From Streptomyces sp. R41 (GTDB lineage Bacteria; Actinomycetota; Actinomycetes; Streptomycetales; Streptomycetaceae), in the NCBI RefSeq assembly GCF_041053055.1, contig NZ_CP163443.1, positions 8,539,001 through 8,603,000 on the forward strand: 64,000 nt of DNA, written 5' to 3'. Below are positions 34,721-43,229 of the stretch, piece by piece. Position 1 is the first letter of the stretch. Each line of letters begins with the position of its first letter. The position numbers and the translations under genes are program-made. The notes below the pieces were generated by a model. That model was not told the DNA's origin and did not search any database. It saw only the letters and a list, made by a program, of their open reading frames with translations.

Positions 34721-35587
34721 ATGGCACACCACCACCACGACCACACACAGATCGACTTCACCGAGTGGCTGCCCCTGCTGGAGCAGGAGGCCGAACTGTT
34801 CACCCCGCTGTACTCCGAGGCGGCGGCCTGGATCCGGGAGCGGCGGCCGGATCCCGAGATGATCGTGGACGCGGGCAGCGGCCCCGGCGTGATCTCCTGT
34901 CTCCTCGCGGACACCTTCCCGCAAGCGAGGGTCGTCGCCGTGGACGGCGCGGAACCTCTCCTGGAACGGGCCCGCGCCCGTGCGGACCGGCTCGGCGTCG
35001 CCGACCGCTTCAGCACCGTGGAGGCCGAACTCGCCGACGGGCTCGGTGACTTGGAGTACCCGGCGGACCTGCTGTGGGCCAGCAGGTCGCTGCACCACGT
35101 CGGCGACCAGCGAGCCGCGCTCGCCGGATTCGTGCGCGGCCTCGCGCCCGGCGGCACCCTCGCCCTCCTGGAGGGCGGCCTGCCCACGCGCTTCCTGCCG
35201 CGCGACATCGGCATCGGCCGCCCCGGTCTGCAGTCCCGGATCGACGCGGTACACGACGAGTGGTTCACACGGATGCGGGCCGAGTTGCCCGGAGCGGTGG
35301 CCGAGACGGAGGACTGGCCCGCCCTGCTGACCGCCGTGGGCCTGCGCCACACCGCGACCCGCACCTTCCTCCTCGACCTCCCGGCCCCGCTGTGGGACGA
35401 GGCCCGCGCCTTCGTCGTCACCTCCCTCACCCACCGCCGGGACGGCCTGGCCGAGGGCCTCGACGCGGACGACCTCGCCACCCTCGACCGGCTCCTCGAC
35501 CCGGACGACAAGGCGAGCGTGCACCATCGTCCGGACGTCTTCCTGCTGACGGCGCAGACGGTGTACCTCGGCGTGAAGCCGGAGTAG
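34721..35587 (+). CDS. Class I SAM-dependent methyltransferase with His-rich N-terminus
   Basis: A 288-residue methyltransferase. Motif I is MIVDAGSGPGVISCLLAD, the acidic SAM-ribose ligand is in VVAVDGAEPLLERAR, and motif III is RGLAPGGTLALLEGG. It opens with MAHHHHDHTQIDF, a natural histidine cluster that could bind metal. The C-terminal half (FLLDLPAPLWDEARAFVV) is characteristic of a trans-aconitate-methyltransferase-like Streptomyces group with unknown substrate. The ATG at 34721 follows GGACGAGAGG. It faces the dioxygenase gene and may act with it. Confidence 0.83.
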   Translation: MAHHHHDHTQIDFTEWLPLLEQEAELFTPLYSEAAAWIRERRPDPEMIVDAGSGPGVISCLLADTFPQARVVAVDGAEPLLERARARADRLGVADRFSTVEAELADGLGDLEYPADLLWASRSLHHVGDQRAALAGFVRGLAPGGTLALLEGGLPTRFLPRDIGIGRPGLQSRIDAVHDEWFTRMRAELPGAVAETEDWPALLTAVGLRHTATRTFLLDLPAPLWDEARAFVVTSLTHRRDGLAEGLDADDLATLDRLLDPDDKASVHHRPDVFLLTAQTVYLGVKPE

Positions 35588-35618
35588 GCCGCTGCCCGGA
35601 GTAGCCGCCCGCTGCCGG

Positions 35619-37367
35619 TCAGCACTCGCCCGGGTGCGCGTACACGGTGACCCGCGCACCCCGCACCTGCCGCGTGCCACACTCCTCGAAGTACTCCGCC
35701 AGGACCCGCCGTTTGACGATCTCCTGCGGTGTCCGGTCGAGAGGCTGCCCCGCGGGATCGCGCAAGGCGACCACCCGGGGCGTGGCGAGCATCCGCGCGC
35801 GGATGACGGTCGCCGGAACCTCCGTGCCGTACAAGGTGTGGGAGGCGACCGGACCGCGCTCCAGGGCCAGATCGCGCAGCCCGCGCACCGATCCCGGGTC
35901 GGGCAGTGACCACACGCGGCGCCGCGCCGGCATGTAGAGCACCCCGTCGCCCCGGTCACCGGCCTCCGCGACGGCCCGGGCCACGGCGGTGACGTCGTCG
36001 GTCCGGCTCTCGGGCGTGCGCAGCTGCAGCGTGACGGGAAGCAGCGCGAGGACGGCGGCGCCCGCGCCGGCCAGCGCCAGGGTGCGGGTCCGTCCGGCGG
36101 TCCGTATGAGCCGGTCCAACGCGGCGCCGACCAGGAGAGCGGTGCCGGCCTGGCCGTAGAGCACGTAACGGTCCACGTACAGGGGTTTGACCAGCGAGAC
36201 CAGCAGGAGCAGGAGGGAGGGGAGGAGGAGAAGGCCGAGCGCCAGGGCGGGGAGTCGGGGGTGGGATGCGGTGCTGGTCCCGAGGAGGGGGCGCCGGGGG
36301 CCGAGTGGGGGCAGCGGGGTGTCGCGCGCGGGTGCCGACGGGTGGGTGTCGGGTGCGGTGGTGTGCGTGAGTGCTGACGGGTGGGTGTCGGGTGCGGTGC
36401 CGTTCGCGGGTGCCGGCTGCCGGAATCCGTGTGCGGCGCCGAGCCCGAGTACGCGTGCGCAGGCCGCCCCCAATACGGCCAGTCCCGCGAAGCCGAGGTA
36501 GGCGCCGGTACCAGGACCCCCGATCCAGGACACCTGGTCCGACTGACGCAGGCTCAGCGTGCCGAGCGGTGCCATCGCGACGAGGACCGTCACCGCCGCC
36601 CGGGCCCATCCCCGGCGGGCGCCGCGCGGCACGGCCGGCGCGTGCGCGGCCAACGCCAGTACGGCGAACTCGTGCAGCAGACAGGCCGCCAACAGCACCG
36701 CGCCGTACGCGGCCCAGGCCCGGGCGCTGCCTCGGCTCCCCACGGCCCGCACCAGCAAATACGTCGCCCACACGACCAGAGCGCACACGAGCGCGTACGA
36801 CCGGCCCTCCTGCCCGTAGCGCTGCACCTGCGGCAGCACCGCGAAGACGGTCCCCGCCAGGAGACCGGCGCGGGGCCCGGCCAGCCGGCGCCCGAGCAGG
36901 GCCACCGTCCCGGTCGCCGCGGCCGTGGCGAGGACAGACGGGAGCCGGAGCACCAGGAGGGGATCAAGCCCGCCGCAGACCTCGAACAGGGCGTGCATGA
37001 AGAGGTAGTACAGGCCGTGCACGGCGTCGGCACCGGCGAGCGTCGACCACAGGTCGGGCAGGCTGCGCCGGGCCATGTCGTACGTCACCGCCTCGTCCCG
37101 CCACATGCTGCCGTCGCGCCGCACGCCCCACAGCCCGAGCACGAGCGAGACAAGGGCGGGGGCGAACACCGGCACCGGGGTGCCTGGGACGCGCGGTGGC
37201 AACCGTGCGGGGGCGAACGGTGGTCTGGAAGTCTGTGTGGTGGCGATGGTCGGCTCCGGTGCGTGGCGAAACCTCGCGGTCCCCGCTGACGGGGCCCCGA
37301 GGACGTACACCACCGAGTCCAGACGCCGGTCGATTGATGGGCAGCCCCGTTGCGCCGCACCTATCAA
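35619..37367 (-). CDS. Membrane glycosyltransferase, GT39/ArnT-like (mannosyltransferase-type)
   Basis: A protein of up to 582 residues with about nine hydrophobic helices. The first extracellular loop carries MWRDEAVTYDMARRSL, the acidic metal/donor motif of polyprenol-phosphate-sugar glycosyltransferases of the GT39/PMT_2 type. The LLHEFAVLALAAHAP and PLYVDRYVLYGQAGTALL segments fit actinobacterial relatives. Between helices is a low-complexity Pro/Thr/His stretch in which TAPDTHPSA occurs twice; the matching 25-base DNA repeats are at 36336-36360 and 36375-36399. The C-terminal domain is periplasmic. The start is uncertain because the first 60 residues are poorly conserved in character; a start further in is possible. 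Confidence 0.78.
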   Translation of the reverse strand: MIGAAQRGCPSIDRRLDSVVYVLGAPSAGTARFRHAPEPTIATTQTSRPPFAPARLPPRVPGTPVPVFAPALVSLVLGLWGVRRDGSMWRDEAVTYDMARRSLPDLWSTLAGADAVHGLYYLFMHALFEVCGGLDPLLVLRLPSVLATAAATGTVALLGRRLAGPRAGLLAGTVFAVLPQVQRYGQEGRSYALVCALVVWATYLLVRAVGSRGSARAWAAYGAVLLAACLLHEFAVLALAAHAPAVPRGARRGWARAAVTVLVAMAPLGTLSLRQSDQVSWIGGPGTGAYLGFAGLAVLGAACARVLGLGAAHGFRQPAPANGTAPDTHPSALTHTTAPDTHPSAPARDTPLPPLGPRRPLLGTSTASHPRLPALALGLLLLPSLLLLLVSLVKPLYVDRYVLYGQAGTALLVGAALDRLIRTAGRTRTLALAGAGAAVLALLPVTLQLRTPESRTDDVTAVARAVAEAGDRGDGVLYMPARRRVWSLPDPGSVRGLRDLALERGPVASHTLYGTEVPATVIRARMLATPRVVALRDPAGQPLDRTPQEIVKRRVLAEYFEECGTRQVRGARVTVYAHPGEC

Positions 37368-37424
37368 TCCAGGTGGGAGCGGGTTTCGGCGGATCGGGCC
37401 GACGCGAGCAGGGGGGAGTCACGA

Positions 37425-40400
37425 GTGGGACGCCGTGAGAAGCCGGTGGACCCGGCCGAGGGCGCGGTGCCGCGTTTCGCGTACGAGCTGCGCAAGCTCC
37501 GCGACGGCGCGGGCACCCCGACCTATCGCGCGATGGCGCAACGCACCGGCTACTCGGGGCCCACCCTGTCCGCCGCCGCGGCGGGCGAACGGCCGCCCAC
37601 GCTGCCCGTGCTCCTGGCGTACGTCACCGCGTGCGGAGGCGACACCGCCGAGTGGGAGCGGCTCTGGCGCGAGACCCTCGGGGCGGAGGCCGGCACGCGT
37701 GCGCCGGACGACGCCGACAGCCCCTACCCCGGGCTCGCCCGCTTCGAGCCCGCCGACCGGGACCGGTTCCACGGCCGCGACGACCTGATCGCCGAACTCC
37801 TCGAACTCTGCGCCCGCAGAAGGATATCGGCGGTCGTCGGCGCTTCCGGCAGCGGAAAGTCGTCCCTCTTGAGGGCCGGTCTGATTCCCGCACTGCGGGA
37901 GAGGACCGCGGAGGGGCGAGCGGCGCCGAGCACCCGGGGGGATATTTCAGCCGCCGTGCGGGAGAGGCACGCCCCGGGTGCGTTGCGGGACCGCGATACG
38001 CCGCCCACGGCGCGGACGACCGACATGCCCGACAGCACACGCGATCCGTCGCCGCCCCTGCGCGTCGCACCCGCCACCGCACCGACACGCGACCTGCCCG
38101 GCGCGGCGCGCAAGCCATGGGCCGGGGCACCCGCCGCCGTGCCGGGGGGCGACCTGCCCGGCGTGGCGCTCAACCCGCCGGTCACGGCACCCGTTGCCGC
38201 ACCCCGCGACCTGCCCGACGTGCCGCGGCCCCCGTCGGTCACGGCATCAGCCCCACCCGTTGCCGCACCGCGCGACGTGCCTGATGTGCCGCGGCCCCCG
38301 TCGGTCACGGCATCAGCCGCACCCGTTGCCGCACCGCGCGACGTGCCTGATGTGCCGCGGCCCCCGTCGGTCACGGCATCAGCCGCACTCGCCGCCGCAC
38401 AGCGCGACCTGTCCGGCGCGGCGCGCCCCCCGTCCGCCGCCGCCCCCGGAGCGCCCGCCACCGATCCGCCGAGCCCCAGCCCCGCGCCGCCCGCCGCCAT
38501 CCGCATCCTCACACCCGGAGCGCACCCCCGTACCCACGCCGACCTGTTCACCCCGCACGACGCGCCCGGCGACACCCTGCTCGTCATCGACCAGTTCGAG
38601 GAGGTCTTCGCGCTCTGCACCGACTCCGCCGAACGGGCCCTGTTCATCGAGCGGTTGCTCACGGCGTTGGACCCGGACAGCCGGCTGCGGGTGATCATCG
38701 GTGTCCGGGCCGACTTCTACGGGCGGTGTGCCGAACACGGCCGACTGGCCGAGGCTCTGCGCGACTCGACCCTGCTGGTCGGGCCGATGACCGCCCAGCG
38801 GCTGCGCGAGGCGGTCGTCCGGCCGGCCGCGGCGCGGCGGCTCGTCGTCGAACGTGCCCTGACCGCACGGATCGTGGCGGACGTGGCCGATGAACCCGGC
38901 GGTCTGCCGCTGATGGCCCACGCGCTGCGCGAGATCTGGCGGCGCCGCAACGGCCGGACGCTCACCCTCGCCGCGTACGAGTCCGTCGGCGGTGTCGAGG
39001 GCGCCGTCGCCCACACGGCGGAAGAGCTGTACGCCCGCTGCACACCTGCCGAAGCCGCGGCGGTACGGGCGTTGCTGCTGCGGCTGGTGAACCCGGGCGA
39101 CGGTGCCGAGGACACCCGGCGCCCCGTCGACCGTGCCGAACTCGGCTACGACGGGACGACCCCAGAGGTCCTCGAACGGCTCGTCCGCGCCCGGCTGTTG
39201 ACCGTCGGCGGCGACACCGTCGACCTCGCCCACGAGGCCCTGATCGGCGCCTGGCCCCGGCTGCGCGGCTGGGTGGACGAGGACCGCGAACGGCTGCGGC
39301 TGCACCGTCGGCTCACCGAGGCGGCACACACCTGGCGCGAGCTGAACCGGGACGGGGGCGCCCTCTACAGAGGCGTACGACTGACGGCCGCGCAGGAGGA
39401 ATTCGGGTCCCGGCAGGCCGAGTTGAGCCCACTGGAGCGCGACTTCCTGGCGGCGAGCCTCGCGGCGTACGAGCGCAGCCGTCGGGCCGCCGCCCGTACG
39501 ACACGCCGGCTGCGGGGCCTGACCGCCGGGCTCGCCGTGCTGCTCTGCCTGGCGGTGGTCGCGGGCGTGGCCGCCTGGCGGCAGAGCGGGGTCAGTGCCC
39601 GGCAGCGGGACGAGGCGGAGGCCCGCCGGGTCGCCGCGTTCGCGGACACGCTCCGGGCGACCGACCCGCGCACATCGATGCGCCTCGCCCTGGCGGCCTG
39701 GCGGACGGCCGACCTGCCCGAGACCCGCGAGGCGATGCGGCGGGCCGCGGCCCAGAGCGAACAGGACGCCTTCACCCAGCCCGCACAGGTCCGTGCGCTC
39801 AACGCGCCGTACTGGCTCAGCACGGACGGCCGGATCCTCACGACCGTCGTGCGGGACCGCGCCGTCCAGTGGGACGTACGCCGACACCGGCAACTGCGCG
39901 CTGTCGCCGTGCCCGGCCTCTCGGAGGGGATCGTCGACGTCAGCTCCGACGCCCACTGGATCGCGTACCGCAACCGGGGTGGCGCGACGGTCAGGAACCT
40001 GACGAGCAGGGAGAACCACCGCATCCCGTTCGGAAGTTGGACCGACAGCGACGGGGCGTTCGGGCCGAGTGGTCGTACCTTCGTCGTACGCCGCCTCGAC
40101 CGCGCCTCGGACGGCAGGCGCGCCACGCTCGAGGTCTGGGACGTACGACGTCAGCGGGTCCTCTTTCGATACGCGCAGGGCGATCCGGACGGACCGCTGC
40201 CGGTACTGAGCCCCAACGACCGCTTCCTCGCCTGGTGCACCCACGACGGGGAGCAGCTGCGCATCTGGGACGTCGTCGATCGGCGCCGGGTCGCGACCGA
40301 GCCACCCGCGCGGACGCAGCGGCTCCTGTGCCGGTCGGACGAGCCGACGTTCACCCCAGACGACCGCGCTCTGGCCGCGGGAACCGCTGATGGCGTCGTC

Positions 40401-41462
40401 ACCTGGGACTTCCACGCCGACCGCGCACGTCCCCTGCTGCCGATGCCCGGCGAGGGCGTCAACTCAGTGGAGTTCGACCCCACGGGCGCCTACGTCCTCA
40501 CCTGGAGTTCGACCGGCCTGGCACTGTGGCGTTCGGACAGCCCGGACCCGGCGGACGGCGGGCCACGCCGGCCGCTCGTCACGTTCCCCGTCGACACCCC
40601 CGCCGTCACCGACATCCGGCTCGACCCGCGCGAGGGTGTGCTGCGCTATCGCGAAGGCTCCCAGGCAGGAGTTGTACGCACCCTCTCGCTGCACGGGCTC
40701 ATCGGTCCGGCGTGGCGGAAGAAGGCGCAGACCGCCGCCGCCTTCGACGTCGCCGGGGAGCCGGTCGAACCCGCGGTGCGGCCCGCGGTGAGGGCCGTGG
40801 CCGCCGACGGCACGGTGCACACCGCCGTCAACACCCGCTACGGGATCCGCGTCACGCGTCAGGGCCCGCACCCCGGCTCCCACGTCATCGGAAAGCGGAC
40901 CGAAGGCCCCGCCGCGATCGACCCGGCCGGGCGTACGGTCGTGACCCTCGAAGGAGTCCTGATCGACGTCGCGACGGGCCGGCGCAGGCAGGGATTCGAG
41001 GGCGAGGATCTCCTGCCCGCCGCGGCCTTCAGCCCGGACGGACGCTTCTCGGCCGTCGCTGACATCCAGGGGCGCCTCACCCTGTGGGACGGGGCCGGGC
41101 GGCACCGGATCGCCGTCCTGGCAGGCGCCGACTCCACCGTCGAGCGACCCGCCCTGGCTTTCTCGGCCGACGGCTCGCTGCTGGCCGCGAGCCGGGCCGA
41201 CGGTTCGGTCCGGGTGTGGGAGACGGCGTCACCACGGCTGCAGGGGGCGACCCTGCCGGCCGGTGACGGGCCCGTCCTGGCGGTCGGATTCACCCAGGGC
41301 GGGCGGGAGTTGCATGTCGCCACCGCTCATATGCCTCTCCGCTCGATGCAGTTGGCTCCGGGCCGGGCAGCGGCCGAGGTGTGCGCACGGGCGGGCGGCG
41401 GGGCGACCCGTGCCGAGTGGAGCAGGTATCTGCCCGACGTTCCCTATCGGCGCACGTGTTGA
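37425..41462 (+). CDS. HTH - nSTAND1 NTPase - WD40 repeat protein
   Basis: A 1345-residue regulator. Residues about 15-85 are an XRE-like HTH (FAYELRKLRDGAGTPTYRAM, AQRTGYSGPTLSAAAAG), and FHGRDDLIAELLEL then leads into the nSTAND1 P-loop (GASGSGKS, Lys145). Walker B is LLVIDQFEEVF, near residue 388. Between the two motifs lies an unusual Pro/Ala-rich insertion of about 170 residues containing 22-residue tandem repeats. A single hydrophobic helix (GLTAGLAVLLCLAVVAGVAA, about 697-717) separates the NTPase from C-terminal WD40 propeller repeats (about 780-1345, VRVWETASPR near the end). Such proteins are thought to sense invaders or cell state. The GTG at 37425 follows GGGGGAG. Confidence 0.88.
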   Translation: MGRREKPVDPAEGAVPRFAYELRKLRDGAGTPTYRAMAQRTGYSGPTLSAAAAGERPPTLPVLLAYVTACGGDTAEWERLWRETLGAEAGTRAPDDADSPYPGLARFEPADRDRFHGRDDLIAELLELCARRRISAVVGASGSGKSSLLRAGLIPALRERTAEGRAAPSTRGDISAAVRERHAPGALRDRDTPPTARTTDMPDSTRDPSPPLRVAPATAPTRDLPGAARKPWAGAPAAVPGGDLPGVALNPPVTAPVAAPRDLPDVPRPPSVTASAPPVAAPRDVPDVPRPPSVTASAAPVAAPRDVPDVPRPPSVTASAALAAAQRDLSGAARPPSAAAPGAPATDPPSPSPAPPAAIRILTPGAHPRTHADLFTPHDAPGDTLLVIDQFEEVFALCTDSAERALFIERLLTALDPDSRLRVIIGVRADFYGRCAEHGRLAEALRDSTLLVGPMTAQRLREAVVRPAAARRLVVERALTARIVADVADEPGGLPLMAHALREIWRRRNGRTLTLAAYESVGGVEGAVAHTAEELYARCTPAEAAAVRALLLRLVNPGDGAEDTRRPVDRAELGYDGTTPEVLERLVRARLLTVGGDTVDLAHEALIGAWPRLRGWVDEDRERLRLHRRLTEAAHTWRELNRDGGALYRGVRLTAAQEEFGSRQAELSPLERDFLAASLAAYERSRRAAARTTRRLRGLTAGLAVLLCLAVVAGVAAWRQSGVSARQRDEAEARRVAAFADTLRATDPRTSMRLALAAWRTADLPETREAMRRAAAQSEQDAFTQPAQVRALNAPYWLSTDGRILTTVVRDRAVQWDVRRHRQLRAVAVPGLSEGIVDVSSDAHWIAYRNRGGATVRNLTSRENHRIPFGSWTDSDGAFGPSGRTFVVRRLDRASDGRRATLEVWDVRRQRVLFRYAQGDPDGPLPVLSPNDRFLAWCTHDGEQLRIWDVVDRRRVATEPPARTQRLLCRSDEPTFTPDDRALAAGTADGVVTWDFHADRARPLLPMPGEGVNSVEFDPTGAYVLTWSSTGLALWRSDSPDPADGGPRRPLVTFPVDTPAVTDIRLDPREGVLRYREGSQAGVVRTLSLHGLIGPAWRKKAQTAAAFDVAGEPVEPAVRPAVRAVAADGTVHTAVNTRYGIRVTRQGPHPGSHVIGKRTEGPAAIDPAGRTVVTLEGVLIDVATGRRRQGFEGEDLLPAAAFSPDGRFSAVADIQGRLTLWDGAGRHRIAVLAGADSTVERPALAFSADGSLLAASRADGSVRVWETASPRLQGATLPAGDGPVLAVGFTQGGRELHVATAHMPLRSMQLAPGRAAAEVCARAGGGATRAEWSRYLPDVPYRRTC
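38193..38456 (+). repeat. 66-base in-frame tandem repeat inside the STAND gene
   Basis: Units start at 38193, 38259, 38325 and 38391. The second and third differ at one base; the first and fourth are more diverged. Each encodes 22 residues of the form VAAPRDVPDVPRPPSVTASA. The array sits between Walker A and Walker B. Confidence 0.9.
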
Positions 41463-41494
41463 GACTTCCCGCCCTGACGTCGACTTTTCTGGTC

Positions 41495-41517
41495 TTGACT
41501 TCGAGAGTGCTCCAAGT
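41495..41517 (+). promoter_or_regulatory. MerR-type promoter/operator
   Basis: A -35 element TTGACT overlaps the dyad ACTTCGAG-AGTG-CTCCAAGT (41498-41517, one mismatch). The dyad lies in the spacer before a weak -10, as in promoters controlled by MerR-family activators. It reads into the short-chain dehydrogenase at 41559. No merR gene is in the window. Confidence 0.7.
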
Positions 41518-41558
41518 GATGGACTCCCGGAGTTGACCGGAAACGTATGGGGGTAACC

Positions 41559-42260
41559 ATGACCGACTCGCCTGTCGCGCTCATCACGGGTGGCGGTAGC
41601 GGTATCGGCGCCGCGGTCGCGCGGCGACTTCTCGACGCGGGGCACCGGGTCACGGTCACCGGACGGGGTGAGAAGCGGCTGCACGCCTTCGCCGAGGAAC
41701 TCGGGCGCCCCGAGGGGCTGTTGACGGTCGTCGGGAACGCGGCCGAGTACGACCAGGTGCAGGCGGCCGTCGACGCGACGCTCAAGGAGTTCGGCCGTCT
41801 CGACGCCGTCGTCGCCAACGCCGGCTTCGCCACGCACGACACGGTCGCGGACGGCGACCCGGCGGGCTGGTCCGAGATGGTGCTGACCAATGTCCTGGGT
41901 CCCGCGCTGCTGATCAGGGCCTCCATCGACGCCCTGAAGGAGACACGCGGCCGGATCGTGCTGGTCGGCAGCGTCGCGGGTCACATCCACACTCCCGGCA
42001 ACATCTACGGGGCGACGAAGTGGGCCGTGACCGGCCTCGCCGAGAACACCCGCCGTCAGGTCACCGAGTTCGGTGTCGGCGTGACCCTGATCTCCCCCGG
42101 CCGCGTGGAGACCCCGTTCTGGGACAGTTACGGCAGCCTGCCGCCGGGCCACCTGCTCACGGCCGATCAGCTCGCCGAGTCGATCGTCTGGGCGATCGGC
42201 CAGCCGGAAGGTGTCGACGTGAACACCGTGGTCGTACGCCCGATCGGCCAGCCCGTCTGA
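41559..42260 (+). CDS. Short-chain dehydrogenase/reductase
   Basis: A 233-residue classical SDR. The NAD(P) motif is LITGGGSGIGAAVA, followed by VVANAG, the catalytic Ser in LVGSVAGHIH and Tyr/Lys in YGATKWA. SPGRVETPFWDSY follows in the substrate loop. The substrate is unknown. An ATG lies 12 bases earlier at 41547, but 41559 has GGGGGTAACC directly upstream and gives the normal MTDSPVALITG start. Its promoter has a MerR-type operator, so it is probably induced by a signal such as an electrophile or another SDR/MerR ligand. The STAND gene upstream ends 97 bases before it. Confidence 0.92.
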   Translation: MTDSPVALITGGGSGIGAAVARRLLDAGHRVTVTGRGEKRLHAFAEELGRPEGLLTVVGNAAEYDQVQAAVDATLKEFGRLDAVVANAGFATHDTVADGDPAGWSEMVLTNVLGPALLIRASIDALKETRGRIVLVGSVAGHIHTPGNIYGATKWAVTGLAENTRRQVTEFGVGVTLISPGRVETPFWDSYGSLPPGHLLTADQLAESIVWAIGQPEGVDVNTVVVRPIGQPV

Positions 42261-42265
42261 CGGGT

Positions 42266-42322
42266 GCCCCGTAAGGGGCGCGGGGAACTGCGCGATCAGC
42301 CACGGACGGCACGCAGTTCCCC
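42266..42322. terminator. Dispersed repeat copy 2 with terminator hairpin
   Basis: Bases 42266-42301 match the repeat at 8136-8171. Here GGGGAACTGCG (42282-42292) pairs perfectly with CGCAGTTCCCC (42312-42322), making an 11-base stem between the convergent SDR and chitosanase genes. A smaller GCCCC-GTAA-GGGGC hairpin is nested at its left edge. Confidence 0.8.
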
Positions 42323-42342
42323 AACACCCCTCAGCCGACTGC

Positions 42343-43038
42343 TCAGTTGTTCTGGATGAACTGCTTCGCCAACGAGTCGCCCAGCGACACAGCCGCGCTG
42401 TGACTCTCGATCGGCGACACCTGAGAGTTCTTGAACAGGATGTAAGTCACGCCGGAGTCGGTCCCGCCGGTCTCCGGGTCGGGGTCGATGCCGAGCGCCT
42501 TCGCGGTGGCGTACGAGGCCTCGCCGATGATCTTCGTGGGTCCGGTGTCACCGACCACCGCGTACTCGACCTTGTTGTTGTAGATGACCGCGACCACGCC
42601 GCCGCCCTTGATGCCGGAGCTCGTGTACTTCCAGATGCTGCTGGTGCTCGGTACCACCACATACGGCAGCGAGTCGGCGCGCAGCGGCTTGCCGTCGGAC
42701 TGGTGGAAGGCGGTGTCGTCCTGGAACCAGGGGTCGGTGTCGCCGTTGCACTTGCTGGTGACCTGGCCGTCGCAGTCGATGTCCATGTCGGCCTTCCAGA
42801 ACACGGCGCCGTTCTTGCCGCAGACCGGGATGGTGGCCGACGTCTCGTCGTCGGTCTTGTACTTGCCGTTCGAGATCTGCGAACAGGACGTCACCTTGGC
42901 GAGCAGGTCGGCCGCGCTGACCGAACCCTCCTGTGCGGAACGGGGGTTGACGGTGCCGGAGGCGTTGGCCGGGAGTAAGGCGGTGGCGAGGAGCGCGGCG
43001 CCGGAAGCCGCGGCGAGGGTCAGTGTTCGAGTGCGCAC
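42343..43038 (-). CDS. Secreted chitosanase, GH75
   Basis: A 231-residue secreted enzyme. The GTG at 43038 starts a signal peptide (VRTRTLTLAAASGAALLATA to about ANASG). The mature GH75 domain includes IPVCGKNGAVFWKADMDIDC, DGQVTSKCNGDTDPWFQDDT, YVVVPSTSSIWKYTSSGIKG and GVTYILFKNSQVSP. The DMDIDCDG segment contains the Asp and the later EASYATAKALGID the Glu region typical of the family. It hydrolyses chitosan outside the cell. A near-perfect palindrome at 43055-43073 resembles known chitosanase operators, suggesting control by a CsnR-like ROK repressor. An upstream in-frame ATG would overlap that operator and was not used. Confidence 0.92.
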   Translation of the reverse strand: MRTRTLTLAAASGAALLATALLPANASGTVNPRSAQEGSVSAADLLAKVTSCSQISNGKYKTDDETSATIPVCGKNGAVFWKADMDIDCDGQVTSKCNGDTDPWFQDDTAFHQSDGKPLRADSLPYVVVPSTSSIWKYTSSGIKGGGVVAVIYNNKVEYAVVGDTGPTKIIGEASYATAKALGIDPDPETGGTDSGVTYILFKNSQVSPIESHSAAVSLGDSLAKQFIQNN

Positions 43039-43054
43039 TGTGGGGGACCCTTCT

Positions 43055-43073
43055 GTTAGGAAACTTTCCTTAC
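43055..43073. promoter_or_regulatory. Chitosanase operator (CsnR-like)
   Basis: GTTAGGAAA-C-TTTCCTTAC, a 19-base palindrome with one mismatch, 17 bases upstream of the chitosanase start. Palindromes of the AGGAAA-TTTCCT type control chitosanase genes in other actinomycetes. Confidence 0.65.
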
Positions 43074-43229
43074 CGGGTGCCGTACAAAGTGGCCCCCTTT
43101 GCATGACCTCGTCAAGCCCCTGTCGTGAACTCCGGGTTTCTGAGCCGATTGCGACCAGTCCCTTGCGGGAGAAGACTGGTTATATCGAACATTCCGGGTA
43201 ATGGCCCGGCTTCTGGGAGGCGAGGCGTC

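Noticed and set aside
38193..38456. The 66-base array considered as a CRISPR-like or VNTR locus
   Set aside because: The units are contiguous without spacers, in frame and translated within a long protein, so it is a coding minisatellite.
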